Below, piece by piece: positions 8,201 to 15,716 of a DNA stretch of 43,777 nucleotides (position 1 is its first letter; the number at the start of each line of letters is the position of its first letter). Both the position numbers and the translations under genes were made by a program. The notes beneath the pieces were generated by a model. The model saw nothing but the letters and a program-made list of their open reading frames with translations. It was not told the origin of the DNA and searched no databases. Source of the stretch: CAYJLW01 sp964370965. GTDB taxonomy: Bacteria > Actinomycetota > Acidimicrobiia > UBA2766. The stretch covers positions 1-43,777 of the forward strand of contig CAYJLW010000031.1 of assembly GCA_964370965.1 (NCBI GenBank). The letters are read 5' to 3'.

Positions 8201-10513
8201 TCAAGGGAGGGGCTCGCCCCCCCCTTGGAGCAGCAGTCGCGCCGTGAGTTGTCCGCGGAGGTCGGCGGCGAGGGCTCGGGGGGATTCGACCTTGCGGCCG
8301 AGGCGGTCCCTCACGGAGAAGGAGTCCCGGGCGAGGCCGGCCTGTGTGAGGACCTTGGCGAAGTGCACGTCGAGGCCGGCGTCGGCGAGGACGGCCGTGA
8401 CGTGGTGCAAGAGTCCGATGCGGTCCGGGGCGACCACGTCCACTACCGAGTACCAGTCCGAGACGGCGTTGTCCACGGTCACCTCCACGGCCGTCGCCCG
8501 GGGCGAGGGCCGGTAGTGGGCGGCGCGGGCGGCGAGACGGGCGGCGAGGTCGTCGGCGCGCAGGACGTCGTGGACGCGGGCCCACTTCTCCGGCGCTATC
8601 GCGGCGTCGTGGCTGTCCGCGACGGTGAGGACGTCGACTGCGTAGCCGTCCGGGCGCGTGTAGACGTCGGCTGTGCGCACGTCGATGCCGCAGGCCGCGA
8701 GGCCGCCGGTCACGAGGGAGAGGAGGCCCGGATGGTCGCGGGCGACGACGCTGAGCTGCGTGCCGTCGTCAGACAGGATGAGGCGGAACTCGCCGTCGCC
8801 GGGAGGGTCGGCCAGGGATTCCAGGTGGCACGCGATCATCTCGGCGGGCTGCGTGGCCAGGTAGCGGCGGGGGAACTGATCGAGGGCCTGGGAGAGCTCC
8901 GGCTCGCCCTTCACCCGCCCCAGCTCGCCCCGCTTGCGCTCGATGCGGTTCTGGATCTCCCGGCCCACCAGGTCGCCCGTGTCGAGGATGTGCACGAGCT
9001 TCACGTAGAGCTCCCCGAGGAGATGGCTCTTCCACTCTGACCAGGCCGCCGGGCCCGTTGCCCGGGCGTCCGCGATCGTGAGCAGGTAGAGGTGGCGCAG
9101 AACCTGCGGGCCGCCGATGCGGGCGGCGAGGCCGTATACGAGCTCCTCGTCATTGAGGTCCCGTTGGGTGGCCGTGTCGGTGAGCACCAGGTGATCCTGG
9201 ACCAGGTAGGCGACGGCCTCCTCGACATCCGCCCCGAAGCCCATTCGCTGGCATGCACGCCGGGCGAGGACGACGCCGGCGCGGGAGTGATGGCCGGGCG
9301 AACCCTTCCCCGCGTCGTGCAGGAGAGCGGCCAGTGTCAAGACGTCCGGGTCGGTGAGCTCGGAGAACACCGTTGCCGCCAGGGGCATCTCGGGGTCGTC
9401 GCGGAGCCGGCGCACCTGGGCCAGGGTCTCCCAGGCGTGGGCGTCGACGGCGAGGCGATGCACCGGGTTGTGTTGCGTGCGCGCCCGGCAACCGGCGAGT
9501 TCCGGGAGGTAGCGGGGCCAGAGACCGCAATGGTCCAGGAACTCCCAGGCCGCCGGGTCGGCGTCGCGCAGCAAGCCCAGAAACGAGTCGCGGGCGGCGT
9601 CGTTCCACGGGATCGGCCCGCTGTCGCTCGCGGTCCACGCCAACGTCTCCCGGGCCGGGGGCAGCGCCCCGGCCACGGCGGCGGCGGCAAGGGGCGCCTC
9701 GGGCCGGGCTGTGGGGGAGGCCGCTCCCGTCCGTGCCAGGCGGCCGTCCGCGACGGCGAAGCCCTCCGGCACGCTTCGGGGGGGGCGCCCGGCGGGGCGG
9801 GTGGCCCAGGTGAGGCGGACGCCGACGTCCCGGCAGGCCGTGAAGACGGCGCGCATGAGGGCGTCCCTGGGGTCCTCGAGGTCGTCGCCGGGCCGGGGGA
9901 ATCCGAGCGCCTCCGCGAGGGGGGCGGCGTCAGCAGGGTGGAGGCGGTCCTGGCGTTTGGCGTACCGCTCGTGGAGCACCGAGCGCGCCTCCAGGAGGAG
10001 GTCGAGGGGGCCGGTGAGCTCTGCCTCGGGTTCCGTCCCCAGCCAGCGCAGTGTCTGCAGGTCGCGGAGCCCGCCCCGGGCCTCCTTGAGGTGCGGTTCG
10101 AGGTCGACGCCGGCGTCCCCGAAACGCCGGTGACGCTCGGAGAGGCCCGAGGCCAGCGCCGCCTCGAGTGCCCTCCGGTGCCGGCGCAGCCACCGCCCCA
10201 GGTCGGCCCGGAGGCGGTCGAGGGGGCGGGGATCCCCGCAGACGAGGCGGGCGTCCAGCAGGGTCGTGGCCACCGTGGGGTCCGCTCTGGCGAGGTCGAG
10301 GCACTGTGGCGGGGACCGCACGGCGTAGCCGAGCTCGAAACCGGCGTCCCACAGGGGGTAGAGCAGGGCACGGGCGGTCTTCTCGACCTCGCCGGCGTTG
10401 CGGACGTCGTGGAGCAGGAGGAGGTCGACGTCGGAGTGGGGGGCGAGTTCCCGGCGACCGTAGCTGCCCACGGCCACGACGGCGAGGCGGAGGTCCCCGG
10501 GTGCCGCGCCCAA
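8201..10513 (-). CDS. glnD: PII uridylyl/adenylyltransferase
   Basis: Modifies the PII nitrogen-signalling protein (adenylylation in studied actinobacteria) and reverses it. At least 770 aa. Order: nucleotidyltransferase motif GSYGRREL with SDVDLLLL; the GlnD central domain; an HD domain with LLHDAGKG; two C-terminal ACT domains (near HPGLLSLVTGGLAACGIDV and PDRIGLLHHVTAVLADAGL). The start is doubtful: TTG at 10513 leaves only ~14 residues before the active-site motif. The frame stays open to a stop at 10658-10660 with helix-like sequence but no ATG, GTG or TTG. A CTG at 10603-10601 overlaps the upstream gene's stop as CTGA, like the ATGA/GTGA couplings elsewhere, and would give 800 aa. No amt or glnB is adjacent. 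Confidence 0.9.
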   Translation of the reverse strand: MGAAPGDLRLAVVAVGSYGRRELAPHSDVDLLLLHDVRNAGEVEKTARALLYPLWDAGFELGYAVRSPPQCLDLARADPTVATTLLDARLVCGDPRPLDRLRADLGRWLRRHRRALEAALASGLSERHRRFGDAGVDLEPHLKEARGGLRDLQTLRWLGTEPEAELTGPLDLLLEARSVLHERYAKRQDRLHPADAAPLAEALGFPRPGDDLEDPRDALMRAVFTACRDVGVRLTWATRPAGRPPRSVPEGFAVADGRLARTGAASPTARPEAPLAAAAVAGALPPARETLAWTASDSGPIPWNDAARDSFLGLLRDADPAAWEFLDHCGLWPRYLPELAGCRARTQHNPVHRLAVDAHAWETLAQVRRLRDDPEMPLAATVFSELTDPDVLTLAALLHDAGKGSPGHHSRAGVVLARRACQRMGFGADVEEAVAYLVQDHLVLTDTATQRDLNDEELVYGLAARIGGPQVLRHLYLLTIADARATGPAAWSEWKSHLLGELYVKLVHILDTGDLVGREIQNRIERKRGELGRVKGEPELSQALDQFPRRYLATQPAEMIACHLESLADPPGDGEFRLILSDDGTQLSVVARDHPGLLSLVTGGLAACGIDVRTADVYTRPDGYAVDVLTVADSHDAAIAPEKWARVHDVLRADDLAARLAARAAHYRPSPRATAVEVTVDNAVSDWYSVVDVVAPDRIGLLHHVTAVLADAGLDVHFAKVLTQAGLARDSFSVRDRLGRKVESPRALAADLRGQLTARLLLQGGGEPLP
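8202..8227 (-). terminator. G-tract hairpin over the glnD stop
   Basis: CAAGGGAGGGGC, loop tc, GCCCCCCCCTTG: 12-bp arms with one mismatch. The stem covers the last codons and stop of glnD, where a transcription stop would be expected. No T run. Confidence 0.5.
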
Positions 10514-10599
10514 GCGGACGCAGGCCTCCTCGACCGCCCGCAGGACACGGGCGTCGACGGTCGCCGTGCGCCCAGCGGCGGCGGAGATGCCGCCCAGGC

Positions 10600-11211
10600 T
10601 CAGGCCCCCGGACGCGGGATGTCGGCGACCTTGCGGGCGGGGACGCCCGCCCAGAACTCATACGGCGGGATGTCCTGGGTGGCAGCCGACAGGGGCCCGA
10701 GGGCGGCACCCTCGCCGATCACGACGCCCGGGTAGACGGCGGCCCGGGAGCCGATCACGGCCCTGGTGCACACCTTCGTGCGGCCGATCTCGTAGTTGTC
10801 GTGGGAGTACTGGTGGGCGGTGATGAGTGCGCTCCCGCCGATGAGGACGTCGTCCTCGATCTCGATGTTCTCCGGGTAGAGGACGTCGAACTCGACGTCC
10901 TTGCTCACGCTCACGTGGTCACCGATCCTGAGGCCCGTGAGGCGCAGCACCCGGATCTTCCAGTCGAAGCGGGGCATGACCCCGGCGAGGAGATACAGCA
11001 GGCGGAGCTTGATCACCCGCAGCATCGGGACGTCCCGGAAGTAGTACCAGAGGGCGTTGTACGGGCCGTGGGACGGGAAGCCCACCGTGCGGTTCTTCCG
11101 TTTCACCGCGCCGGGTTCCATGCACACCCGGGCGAGATCCTCGCGGGTCTTGGGGACGAACTCCTGCGGGCTCTCGGGGACCGGTGTGAGATTCGGGCTC
11201 GTGCTCGTCAT
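10600..11211 (-). CDS. Left-handed beta-helix (hexapeptide) acyltransferase
   Basis: About 203 aa. The C-terminal half has hexapeptide repeats of the maltose/galactoside O-acetyltransferase type: LRIGDHVSVSKDVEFD, then IEIEDDVLIGGSALITAHQY, then VIGSRAAVYPGVVIGEGAALG, ending with the typical WAGVPARKV. The substrate cannot be told. The N-terminal ~60 residues are not recognised. ATG at 11211 was chosen over an in-frame GTG at 11289 because the latter adds Arg/Pro-rich sequence over the intergenic palindrome. No convincing Shine-Dalgarno. Divergent from the small membrane protein gene; upstream of glnD on the same strand, possibly coupled to it. Confidence 0.8.
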   Translation of the reverse strand: MTSTSPNLTPVPESPQEFVPKTREDLARVCMEPGAVKRKNRTVGFPSHGPYNALWYYFRDVPMLRVIKLRLLYLLAGVMPRFDWKIRVLRLTGLRIGDHVSVSKDVEFDVLYPENIEIEDDVLIGGSALITAHQYSHDNYEIGRTKVCTRAVIGSRAAVYPGVVIGEGAALGPLSAATQDIPPYEFWAGVPARKVADIPRPGA

Positions 11212-11248
11212 GGGGCGTGCCTGCCTGCGCTGGATGGGGTCGTCCCGG

Positions 11249-11262
11249 GATGTTATTACATC
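11249..11262. promoter_or_regulatory. 14-bp AT-rich palindrome between divergent genes, possible operator
   Basis: GATGTTATTACATC has 5-bp inverted arms GATGT/ACATC around TATT, an AT-rich island in very GC-rich DNA. On the minus strand the same bases contain TAACAT, a possible -10 for the acyltransferase. A regulator dimer site is plausible; the regulator is unknown. Confidence 0.4.
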
Positions 11263-11268
11263 GTCGGG

Positions 11269-11295
11269 AGGCCCGTGCCTGGCAGGCACGGGCCT
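11269..11295. terminator. 11-bp GC hairpin in the divergent intergenic region
   Basis: AGGCCCGTGCC, loop tggca, GGCACGGGCCT. Perfect 11-bp stem directly after the AT-rich palindrome and 26 nt before the membrane-protein start. Because both flanking genes point away, it is not at a gene end; an insulating or attenuating role is a guess. Confidence 0.4.
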
Positions 11296-11308
11296 CGTCT
11301 CCGGCCGC

Positions 11309-11314
11309 TACGCT
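11309..11314 (+). promoter_or_regulatory. Leaderless -10 box of the small membrane protein gene
   Basis: TACGCT, then 6 nt, then ATG. Fits TANNNT with transcription starting at the start codon. No Shine-Dalgarno sequence. Confidence 0.55.
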
Positions 11315-11320
11315 GCCCCG

Positions 11321-11698
11321 ATGACCGACTTCGTCCTCTCGGTCCACCGCGGCTGGGCCTGGGTCGTGATCGTGGGCAACGGCCTCGTGGGCCTCTGGGT
11401 CCTCCTTGCCCACTGGTTCCGTCCTCTGCGCAGGCCGGCGGCCTGGACCTTCGTGATCACCGCCCAGGCCGCCGTGGTGGTGCAGGTCGTCACCGGCATC
11501 TACCTCCGCAGCGCCGGTGGCCTCCCCGTGCGGAACTTCCATGTGTTCTACGGGGCCGTGTCCGTGATCGCCGTGGCCCTCGGGTACCTCTACGCGAAGG
11601 GGAGCGAGTGGGTGGAGGAGAACCGCTGGCTGTTCTTCGGCCTCCTAGAGCTCTTCCTCATGGGCCTCGGTATCCGTGCCTACCTGCAGGCGCCATGA
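11321..11698 (+). CDS. Small integral membrane protein, function unknown
   Basis: 125 aa, not recognised. Four hydrophobic stretches are visible: ~12-30 (WAWVVIVGNGLVGLWVLLA), ~43-60 (TFVITAQAAVVVQVVTGI), ~75-92 (FYGAVSVIAVALGYLYA) and ~104-122 (LFFGLLELFLMGLGIRAYL), so a four-helix membrane protein is likely. No signal peptide separate from TM1. It ends in an ATGA overlap with ddl, so it is probably co-translated with it; a role in the envelope is suggested only by that neighbour. Confidence 0.75.
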   Translation: MTDFVLSVHRGWAWVVIVGNGLVGLWVLLAHWFRPLRRPAAWTFVITAQAAVVVQVVTGIYLRSAGGLPVRNFHVFYGAVSVIAVALGYLYAKGSEWVEENRWLFFGLLELFLMGLGIRAYLQAP

Positions 11699-12876
11699 TG
11701 TGTCCCGGCCGTGACCGCACCTCGCAGCCGCTGCGCGTGGGTGTCCTCTACGGCGGGATGTCCGCCGAGCACGACGTCTCCTGCGCTTCCGTCGTATCTG
11801 TCCTGCGAGCCCTTGATCCCGAGGATTTCGAGGCGGTGCCCGTTGGTGTCACCCGGGAGGGCGCATGGGTGCGGCCCCCACCCGAGGCGGTGGTGGCCGC
11901 CCTCGCTGGTGGCGTGGCGTCGGGGGAGGCCGCCGGGCCCGCGATCGCCGACTGCCTCGACGCCGCCGGCGAGGACGTCCATCTCGTGGCCGCATCCGAA
12001 CGGGGCCGTGCGGTGGTTTCGGGTCCTGGCGGAGACGCCGTCCTCGACGTCGTCCTGCCCGTCCTGCACGGCCCCTTCGGGGAGGACGGCACCGTACAGG
12101 GGATGCTGGAGCTCATCGGCGTCCCGTACGTGGGCTCCGGCGTGCTGGGCTCGGCCGTGGCGATGGACAAGGTCGCCACGAAGCGGGTGCTGGAGGCAGT
12201 GGGGATCCCCGTGGTGCCCTACCTCACGTACGCCGAGGACGACTGGGTCGAGGACGACCGGGCGCCCGCCCATGTCGTGGACCGCCTCGGTCTCCCCCTG
12301 TTCGTGAAGCCGGCGAACCTGGGTTCCTCGGTCGGGGTGTCCAGGGTCGACGGCGCCGAGGATCTGCCGCCCGCTGTCGAGGAGGCGTTGCGCTACGACG
12401 ACGTCGTTCTCGTCGAGACCGCCGTCGAGGGCCGCGAGATCGAGTGCGGTGTGCTCGGAAACCGTCACCCCGAGGCATCGGTTCCGGGTGAGGTCGTGGT
12501 CGCCGGGGGCTGGTACGACTACGAGGCGAAGTACCTCGGAGACACCGCGGAGACGACGGTGCCCGCCGACGTCCCGCCTCCGGTCGCCGCCGAGATCCGC
12601 GCCCTCGCCTGCCGGGCTTTCGATGCGGTGGGCGCCATGGGCATGGCGCGCGTGGACTTCTTCTACGACGAAACCGAAGACCGGGTCTGGGTGAACGAGG
12701 TCAACACGATCCCCGGGTTCACGGCGATCTCGATGTACGCCAAGATGTGGGCTGCCACCGGGGTCCCGTACGAGGACCTTCTCGAGCGGCTCGTCGAGCT
12801 CGCCTTCGACCGCCACCGCCGCGTCGCCCGGCGGCGGGCCCCCTCGCCCGTCGAGTCCCCTGTCTCGCCGCTCTGA
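11695..12876 (+). CDS. ddl: D-alanine--D-alanine ligase
   Basis: Joins two D-alanines with ATP to supply the peptidoglycan stem dipeptide in the cytoplasm. ATP-grasp protein of about 393 aa. Motifs: YGGMSAEHDVSCASV at the N terminus, HGPFGEDGTVQGMLEL, the central-domain KPANLGSSVGVSRV, and the metal-binding C-terminal MARVDFFYDE and VNEVNTIPGFT. ATG at 11695 overlaps the preceding stop by 4 nt; a second ATG follows directly. The C-terminal ~20 residues are a basic, Pro-rich tail beyond the fold. Confidence 0.95.
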   Translation: MMCPGRDRTSQPLRVGVLYGGMSAEHDVSCASVVSVLRALDPEDFEAVPVGVTREGAWVRPPPEAVVAALAGGVASGEAAGPAIADCLDAAGEDVHLVAASERGRAVVSGPGGDAVLDVVLPVLHGPFGEDGTVQGMLELIGVPYVGSGVLGSAVAMDKVATKRVLEAVGIPVVPYLTYAEDDWVEDDRAPAHVVDRLGLPLFVKPANLGSSVGVSRVDGAEDLPPAVEEALRYDDVVLVETAVEGREIECGVLGNRHPEASVPGEVVVAGGWYDYEAKYLGDTAETTVPADVPPPVAAEIRALACRAFDAVGAMGMARVDFFYDETEDRVWVNEVNTIPGFTAISMYAKMWAATGVPYEDLLERLVELAFDRHRRVARRRAPSPVESPVSPL

Positions 12877-12926
12877 CCGGAGCGAGCCGCGGCCGTCCTC
12901 CGGCAGACGGGCCCCCGGGAGCCTTC

Positions 12927-12932
12927 TATGAT
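12927..12932 (+). promoter_or_regulatory. Candidate -10 of the AsnC-domain gene
   Basis: TATGAT in GC-rich DNA, 39 nt before the GTG start. This would give a leader of about 33 nt containing GGGGAG. No clear -35. Confidence 0.4.
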
Positions 12933-12971
12933 CGGTCGGGTCCCGTCCCTCCAACCCGATGGGGAGTCCCG

Positions 12972-13208
12972 GTGGTCAGCGCATACGTGCTCATCCAGAC
13001 CGAGGTCGGCAAGGCAGCCACTGTCGCATCCGCGGTCGCCGGCATCCAGGGCGTCATCTCCGCAGAGGACGTCACCGGCCCCTACGACGTCGTCGTGAAG
13101 GCCGAGGCCGACAGCATGGACAGCCTCGGCAAGCTCGTCGTCGCCAAGATCCAGATGGTCGACGGCATCACCCGCACGCTCACCTGCCCGGTCGTGAAGC
13201 TGGACTGA
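12972..13208 (+). CDS. Stand-alone AsnC/Lrp ligand-binding (RAM) domain protein
   Basis: 78 aa. It matches the effector domain of Lrp/AsnC regulators from first strand to last (AYVLIQTEVGKAATVASAVA, GPYDVVVKAEADSMDSLGKL) but has no helix-turn-helix. Such single-domain forms are known and form ring oligomers that may bind amino acids or modulate full-length Lrp proteins; the ligand is unknown. GTG start with GGGGAG 6 nt upstream. Its position between ddl and thiL is the usual one in actinobacteria. Confidence 0.88.
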   Translation: MVSAYVLIQTEVGKAATVASAVAGIQGVISAEDVTGPYDVVVKAEADSMDSLGKLVVAKIQMVDGITRTLTCPVVKLD

Positions 13209-13288
13209 GCGAGCCTCGAGGCCGAGGGGCGGGTGCGGTTGCCGACGCGTGCGTCCGCTCGCGGCCTGCACCGCGCCCGACCGTCGTG

Positions 13289-13501
13289 TCAGCGCCCGTC
13301 GTGGCCGAGGCGTACCCTCGCCGCGTAGGTGAGGCCGGCGACCTCGACAGCGTCGTAGACGACCCTCTGGCCCTGGCGCAGGAGGAAGAAGACGGACCCC
13401 TCCAGTGCGCCGTCTGCGAGGGGGACGTCCGTGCCGGAGTCGTCGAGGACGACGCCCGTCCTGGTGAGCGGGTCGTACGATTTCACAGTTCCTTGGGCCA
13501 T
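13289..13501 (-). CDS. Small cold-shock-domain-like protein
   Basis: 70 aa starting MAQGTVKSYDPLTRTG. The length, the initial G-T-V-K strand and the end (GQRVVYDAVEVAGLTYAARV) fit a five-strand cold-shock OB fold. The RNA-binding motifs are altered: where CspA has KGFGFI there is RTGVVL, and where it has V-F-V-H-F there is DVPLAD, so the surface aromatics are missing. Nucleic-acid binding is therefore uncertain. ATG at 13501 is 17 nt from the divergent thiL start; a -10 TAGTGT lies 10 nt upstream. Confidence 0.7.
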   Translation of the reverse strand: MAQGTVKSYDPLTRTGVVLDDSGTDVPLADGALEGSVFFLLRQGQRVVYDAVEVAGLTYAARVRLGHDGR

Positions 13502-13511
13502 AGCGGCGAGA

Positions 13512-13517
13512 ACACTA
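13512..13517 (-). promoter_or_regulatory. -10 box of the cold-shock-like gene
   Basis: On the minus strand TAGTGT is followed by 10 nt and ATG, so the transcript would have at most a few leader bases. The box ends 1 nt before the thiL start codon on the other strand, so the two genes' initiation regions overlap. Confidence 0.5.
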
Positions 13518-13518
13518 C

Positions 13519-14502
13519 TTGGACGACACCATCCCCTCCGAGTTCGCGATCCTCTCCCGTCTCCGCGCGGCCTCCGGGCCGCCACGTCCTGGGGAGGTCC
13601 ATGCCGGTGACGACGCCGCGCTCCTGTTGCCCCCGGCCGGGCGCATCGTCGTCGCCACCGACATGTTGGTCGACGGCGTCCACGTCGACCTCGCCTTCCA
13701 GACCCCCGAGGACGTCGGCTGGAAGGCCATGGCCGTCAACCTCTCCGACCTCGCCGCCATGGGCGCCACCCCGCGAGCCGCGCTCGCCGCCGTCGCCTGC
13801 CCGGATCCTGTCCTCGTGGAGCCGCTGGCGGCGGGCCTGCGCGCCCACGGGGTGCCGCTCGTGGGCGGTGACCTCGTGGAGGCGGCGCCCCTTGCCGTCG
13901 CCGTCACCGTGTTGGGGGAGGAGTCCCCCCACGGGTCCCTGCTGCGCAGCGGGGGCCGCCCCGGCGACGACATCTGGGTCACCGGGGCGCTGGGTGCCGC
14001 CGCCGCCGGCCTGCGCGCGGCCCGGCGGGCCGCGGGGTCCGGGGCAGCGTCCGGGGCGCTCCGCAGGGCGCTCGACCGACCGGTGCCCCACCTCGCCGCC
14101 GGTGCCCTGCTCGCGTCCCTCCCCGGCGTCACCGCCTGCATCGACGTGAGCGACGGCCTCGCTGCCGACGCCGGGCACATCGCGGAGGAGAGCGGGACGG
14201 GCGTCGAGATCGACGCCGTCGCCGTGCCCGTCGCCGACGGTGTGGCCGCCTGGGCGGGCGGCGACGACGTCCCCGACGGACTCGACCCGACGCTCTGGCT
14301 GGCGCTCACCGGGGGGGACGACTACGTGCTGTGCTTCGCGGCGGCGCCGGGCACCGACCTCGTGGGGCCCTTCGCCGCCGCGGATCTGGCCGTACCGGTG
14401 AGCGTCGGCCGATTGGGCGGGGCGGGGATCCGCCTCCGCACCGCCGGGCGCACCGTCGACCTGGAGGGAGTCGCCGGATGGCAGCACTTCCGGTCGCGCT
14501 GA
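13519..14502 (+). CDS. thiL: Thiamine-monophosphate kinase
   Basis: Phosphorylates thiamine monophosphate to the active cofactor thiamine diphosphate with ATP. 327 aa, AIRS/ThiL fold. Seen: HAGDDAALL near residue 29, ATDMLVDGVHVDL, AVNLSDLAAMGATP, VGGDLVEAAPLAV, CIDVSDGLAADAGHI and the C-terminal LTGGDDYVLCF; the acidic metal sites are intact. The start is TTG with GGCGAG 9 nt upstream; I see no ATG or GTG that suits better. It overlaps thiD by 25 nt, so the two thiamine genes form an operon. Confidence 0.93.
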   Translation: MDDTIPSEFAILSRLRAASGPPRPGEVHAGDDAALLLPPAGRIVVATDMLVDGVHVDLAFQTPEDVGWKAMAVNLSDLAAMGATPRAALAAVACPDPVLVEPLAAGLRAHGVPLVGGDLVEAAPLAVAVTVLGEESPHGSLLRSGGRPGDDIWVTGALGAAAAGLRAARRAAGSGAASGALRRALDRPVPHLAAGALLASLPGVTACIDVSDGLAADAGHIAEESGTGVEIDAVAVPVADGVAAWAGGDDVPDGLDPTLWLALTGGDDYVLCFAAAPGTDLVGPFAAADLAVPVSVGRLGGAGIRLRTAGRTVDLEGVAGWQHFRSR

Positions 14503-15290
14503 CGGTCGCCGGCTCCGATTCCGGCGGGGGCGCCGGCATCGAGGCCGACATCAAGACGTTCACCGTCCACGGCGTGTGGGCCACGGCGGCCCTGTGTGCT
14601 GTCACCGCCCAGAACACCCAGGGTGTCCATGGCGTCGAGGTGGTCTCGCCGGAGGTGATCGAAGCCCAGGTCGCCGCCGTTGTGGACGACATGGCGCCCG
14701 CGGCGGCCAAGACCGGGATGCTGGCGGACACGGCCACGGTCGCCGCCGTCGCCCGCGCTCTGGGGGCGCACCCGGTCCCGCGGCTGGTCTGCGACCCGGT
14801 GTTCGTGTCCAAGCACGGCCACCCGCTGCTCGCCCCGGAGGCGGTGGCGTCGCTGAAGGCCGACATCTTCCCGCTCGTCACGGTCCTGACGCCGAACCTC
14901 CCGGAGGCCGAGGGGCTCCTCGGGGCCGGCGCGGGGGCGATCGGCGACGTGCACGAGATGGAGGACGCCGCCCGCGACCTGGCCGCTCTCGGGCCGGCCG
15001 CCGTGCTCGTGAAGGGCGGCCACCTCGAGGGCCCGGAGGCCTGCGACGTCTTCTACTTCGCCGGGGCCGTCACCCATCTGAGGGCCCCCCGGATTCCCGG
15101 CCGCCACACCCACGGCACCGGTTGCACGCTCTCCGCGGCGATCTGCGCCCGTCTCGCCCGGGGCGAACCGCTGCCAGAGGCGGTCGCGGGAGCCAAACGC
15201 TTCGTCACCGAAGCCATCCGTGCCGGCGTCGACGTCGGCCGGGGCATCGGCCCCGTGAACCCCGCCTGGGCGCTCACACCGTGCGACTAG
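14478..15290 (+). CDS. thiD: Hydroxymethylpyrimidine / phosphomethylpyrimidine kinase
   Basis: Phosphorylates HMP and then HMP-phosphate to the pyrophosphate used for thiamine synthesis. 270 aa ribokinase-like fold. Motifs: TVAGSDSGGGAGIEADIKTF at the N terminus, AVTAQNTQGV, DPVFVSKHGHPLL, TPNLPEAEGLL, VLVKGGHL and the anion hole HTHGTGCTLSAAI. ATG at 14478 lies inside the end of thiL. Convergent with rpmB; 39 nt separate the stops. Confidence 0.94.
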   Translation: MAALPVALTVAGSDSGGGAGIEADIKTFTVHGVWATAALCAVTAQNTQGVHGVEVVSPEVIEAQVAAVVDDMAPAAAKTGMLADTATVAAVARALGAHPVPRLVCDPVFVSKHGHPLLAPEAVASLKADIFPLVTVLTPNLPEAEGLLGAGAGAIGDVHEMEDAARDLAALGPAAVLVKGGHLEGPEACDVFYFAGAVTHLRAPRIPGRHTHGTGCTLSAAICARLARGEPLPEAVAGAKRFVTEAIRAGVDVGRGIGPVNPAWALTPCD

Positions 15291-15329
15291 CGGCGAGGCA
15301 GGTGCAGGGGGGCACGGGGGCCCCAGGGA

Positions 15330-15518
15330 TCACGCTTTGGTGATCTTGCCCGCCCGGAGGCAGGACGTGCAGACGTGGACGCGCTGGGGGGCGCCGTCGA
15401 CGAGCGCCCGGACCCGCTGGATGTTCGGGTTGAAGCGGCGGTTCGTGCGGCGGTGGCTGTGGCTGATGCGCTTGCCGAAGCCCGGCCGCTTCGCGCAGAT
15501 GTCGCAGACCGATGACAT
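15330..15518 (-). CDS. rpmB: 50S ribosomal protein L28, zinc-binding form
   Basis: 62 aa, normal for L28. It carries two CxxC pairs (C5/C8 and C50/C53), the zinc-binding version; zinc-independent paralogues are often Zur-controlled elsewhere. Basic core HSHRRTNRRFNPNIQRVR. ATG at 15518 with AGGAG 7 nt upstream. Confidence 0.95.
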   Translation of the reverse strand: MSSVCDICAKRPGFGKRISHSHRRTNRRFNPNIQRVRALVDGAPQRVHVCTSCLRAGKITKA

Positions 15519-15542
15519 GCAAAGCTCCTGTGTCGGCAGGGA

Positions 15543-15551
15543 AGGCTAGCA
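15543..15551 (-). promoter_or_regulatory. Extended -10 promoter of rpmB
   Basis: Minus strand TGCTAGCCT is a TGN-TANNNT extended -10. Transcription would start about 18 nt before the ATG, leaving room for the AGGAG ribosome site. Confidence 0.5.
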
Positions 15552-15599
15552 GGCGGCCCCCGGGCCTCGACATGGCGGCGCTCCCCGGATCGACTCGGG

Positions 15600-15716
15600 A
15601 TCGACCCCGGAGTGGTGCTGGGGACGCATCCACAATAGGTCAAGTGGCCTAAAGGCCTCGCGGGCCGGATGTCGAGACAGATAGGGACACGCCAGGTGGT
15701 CTGATCGAGGTCATAG
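15600..15716 (+). promoter_or_regulatory. Upstream control region of the prepilin operon
   Basis: Between rpmB (minus) and the first prepilin gene. It is less GC-rich than its surroundings and holds TCAAG (15640-15644), GGCC-TAAA-GGCC (15646-15657) and GCCGGAT (15664-15670). The pieces recall promoters of alternative sigma factors of the sigma-28 class used for motility and surface genes, but the spacing is too long for the known consensus. A Shine-Dalgarno GAGG lies 7 nt before the first ATG. Confidence 0.3.

Noticed and set aside
15600..15716. A class I c-di-GMP riboswitch before the pilin operon
   Set aside because: GGCCTAAA and GGGACGCA recall parts of that aptamer, but the order, spacing and paired stems do not fit the consensus.
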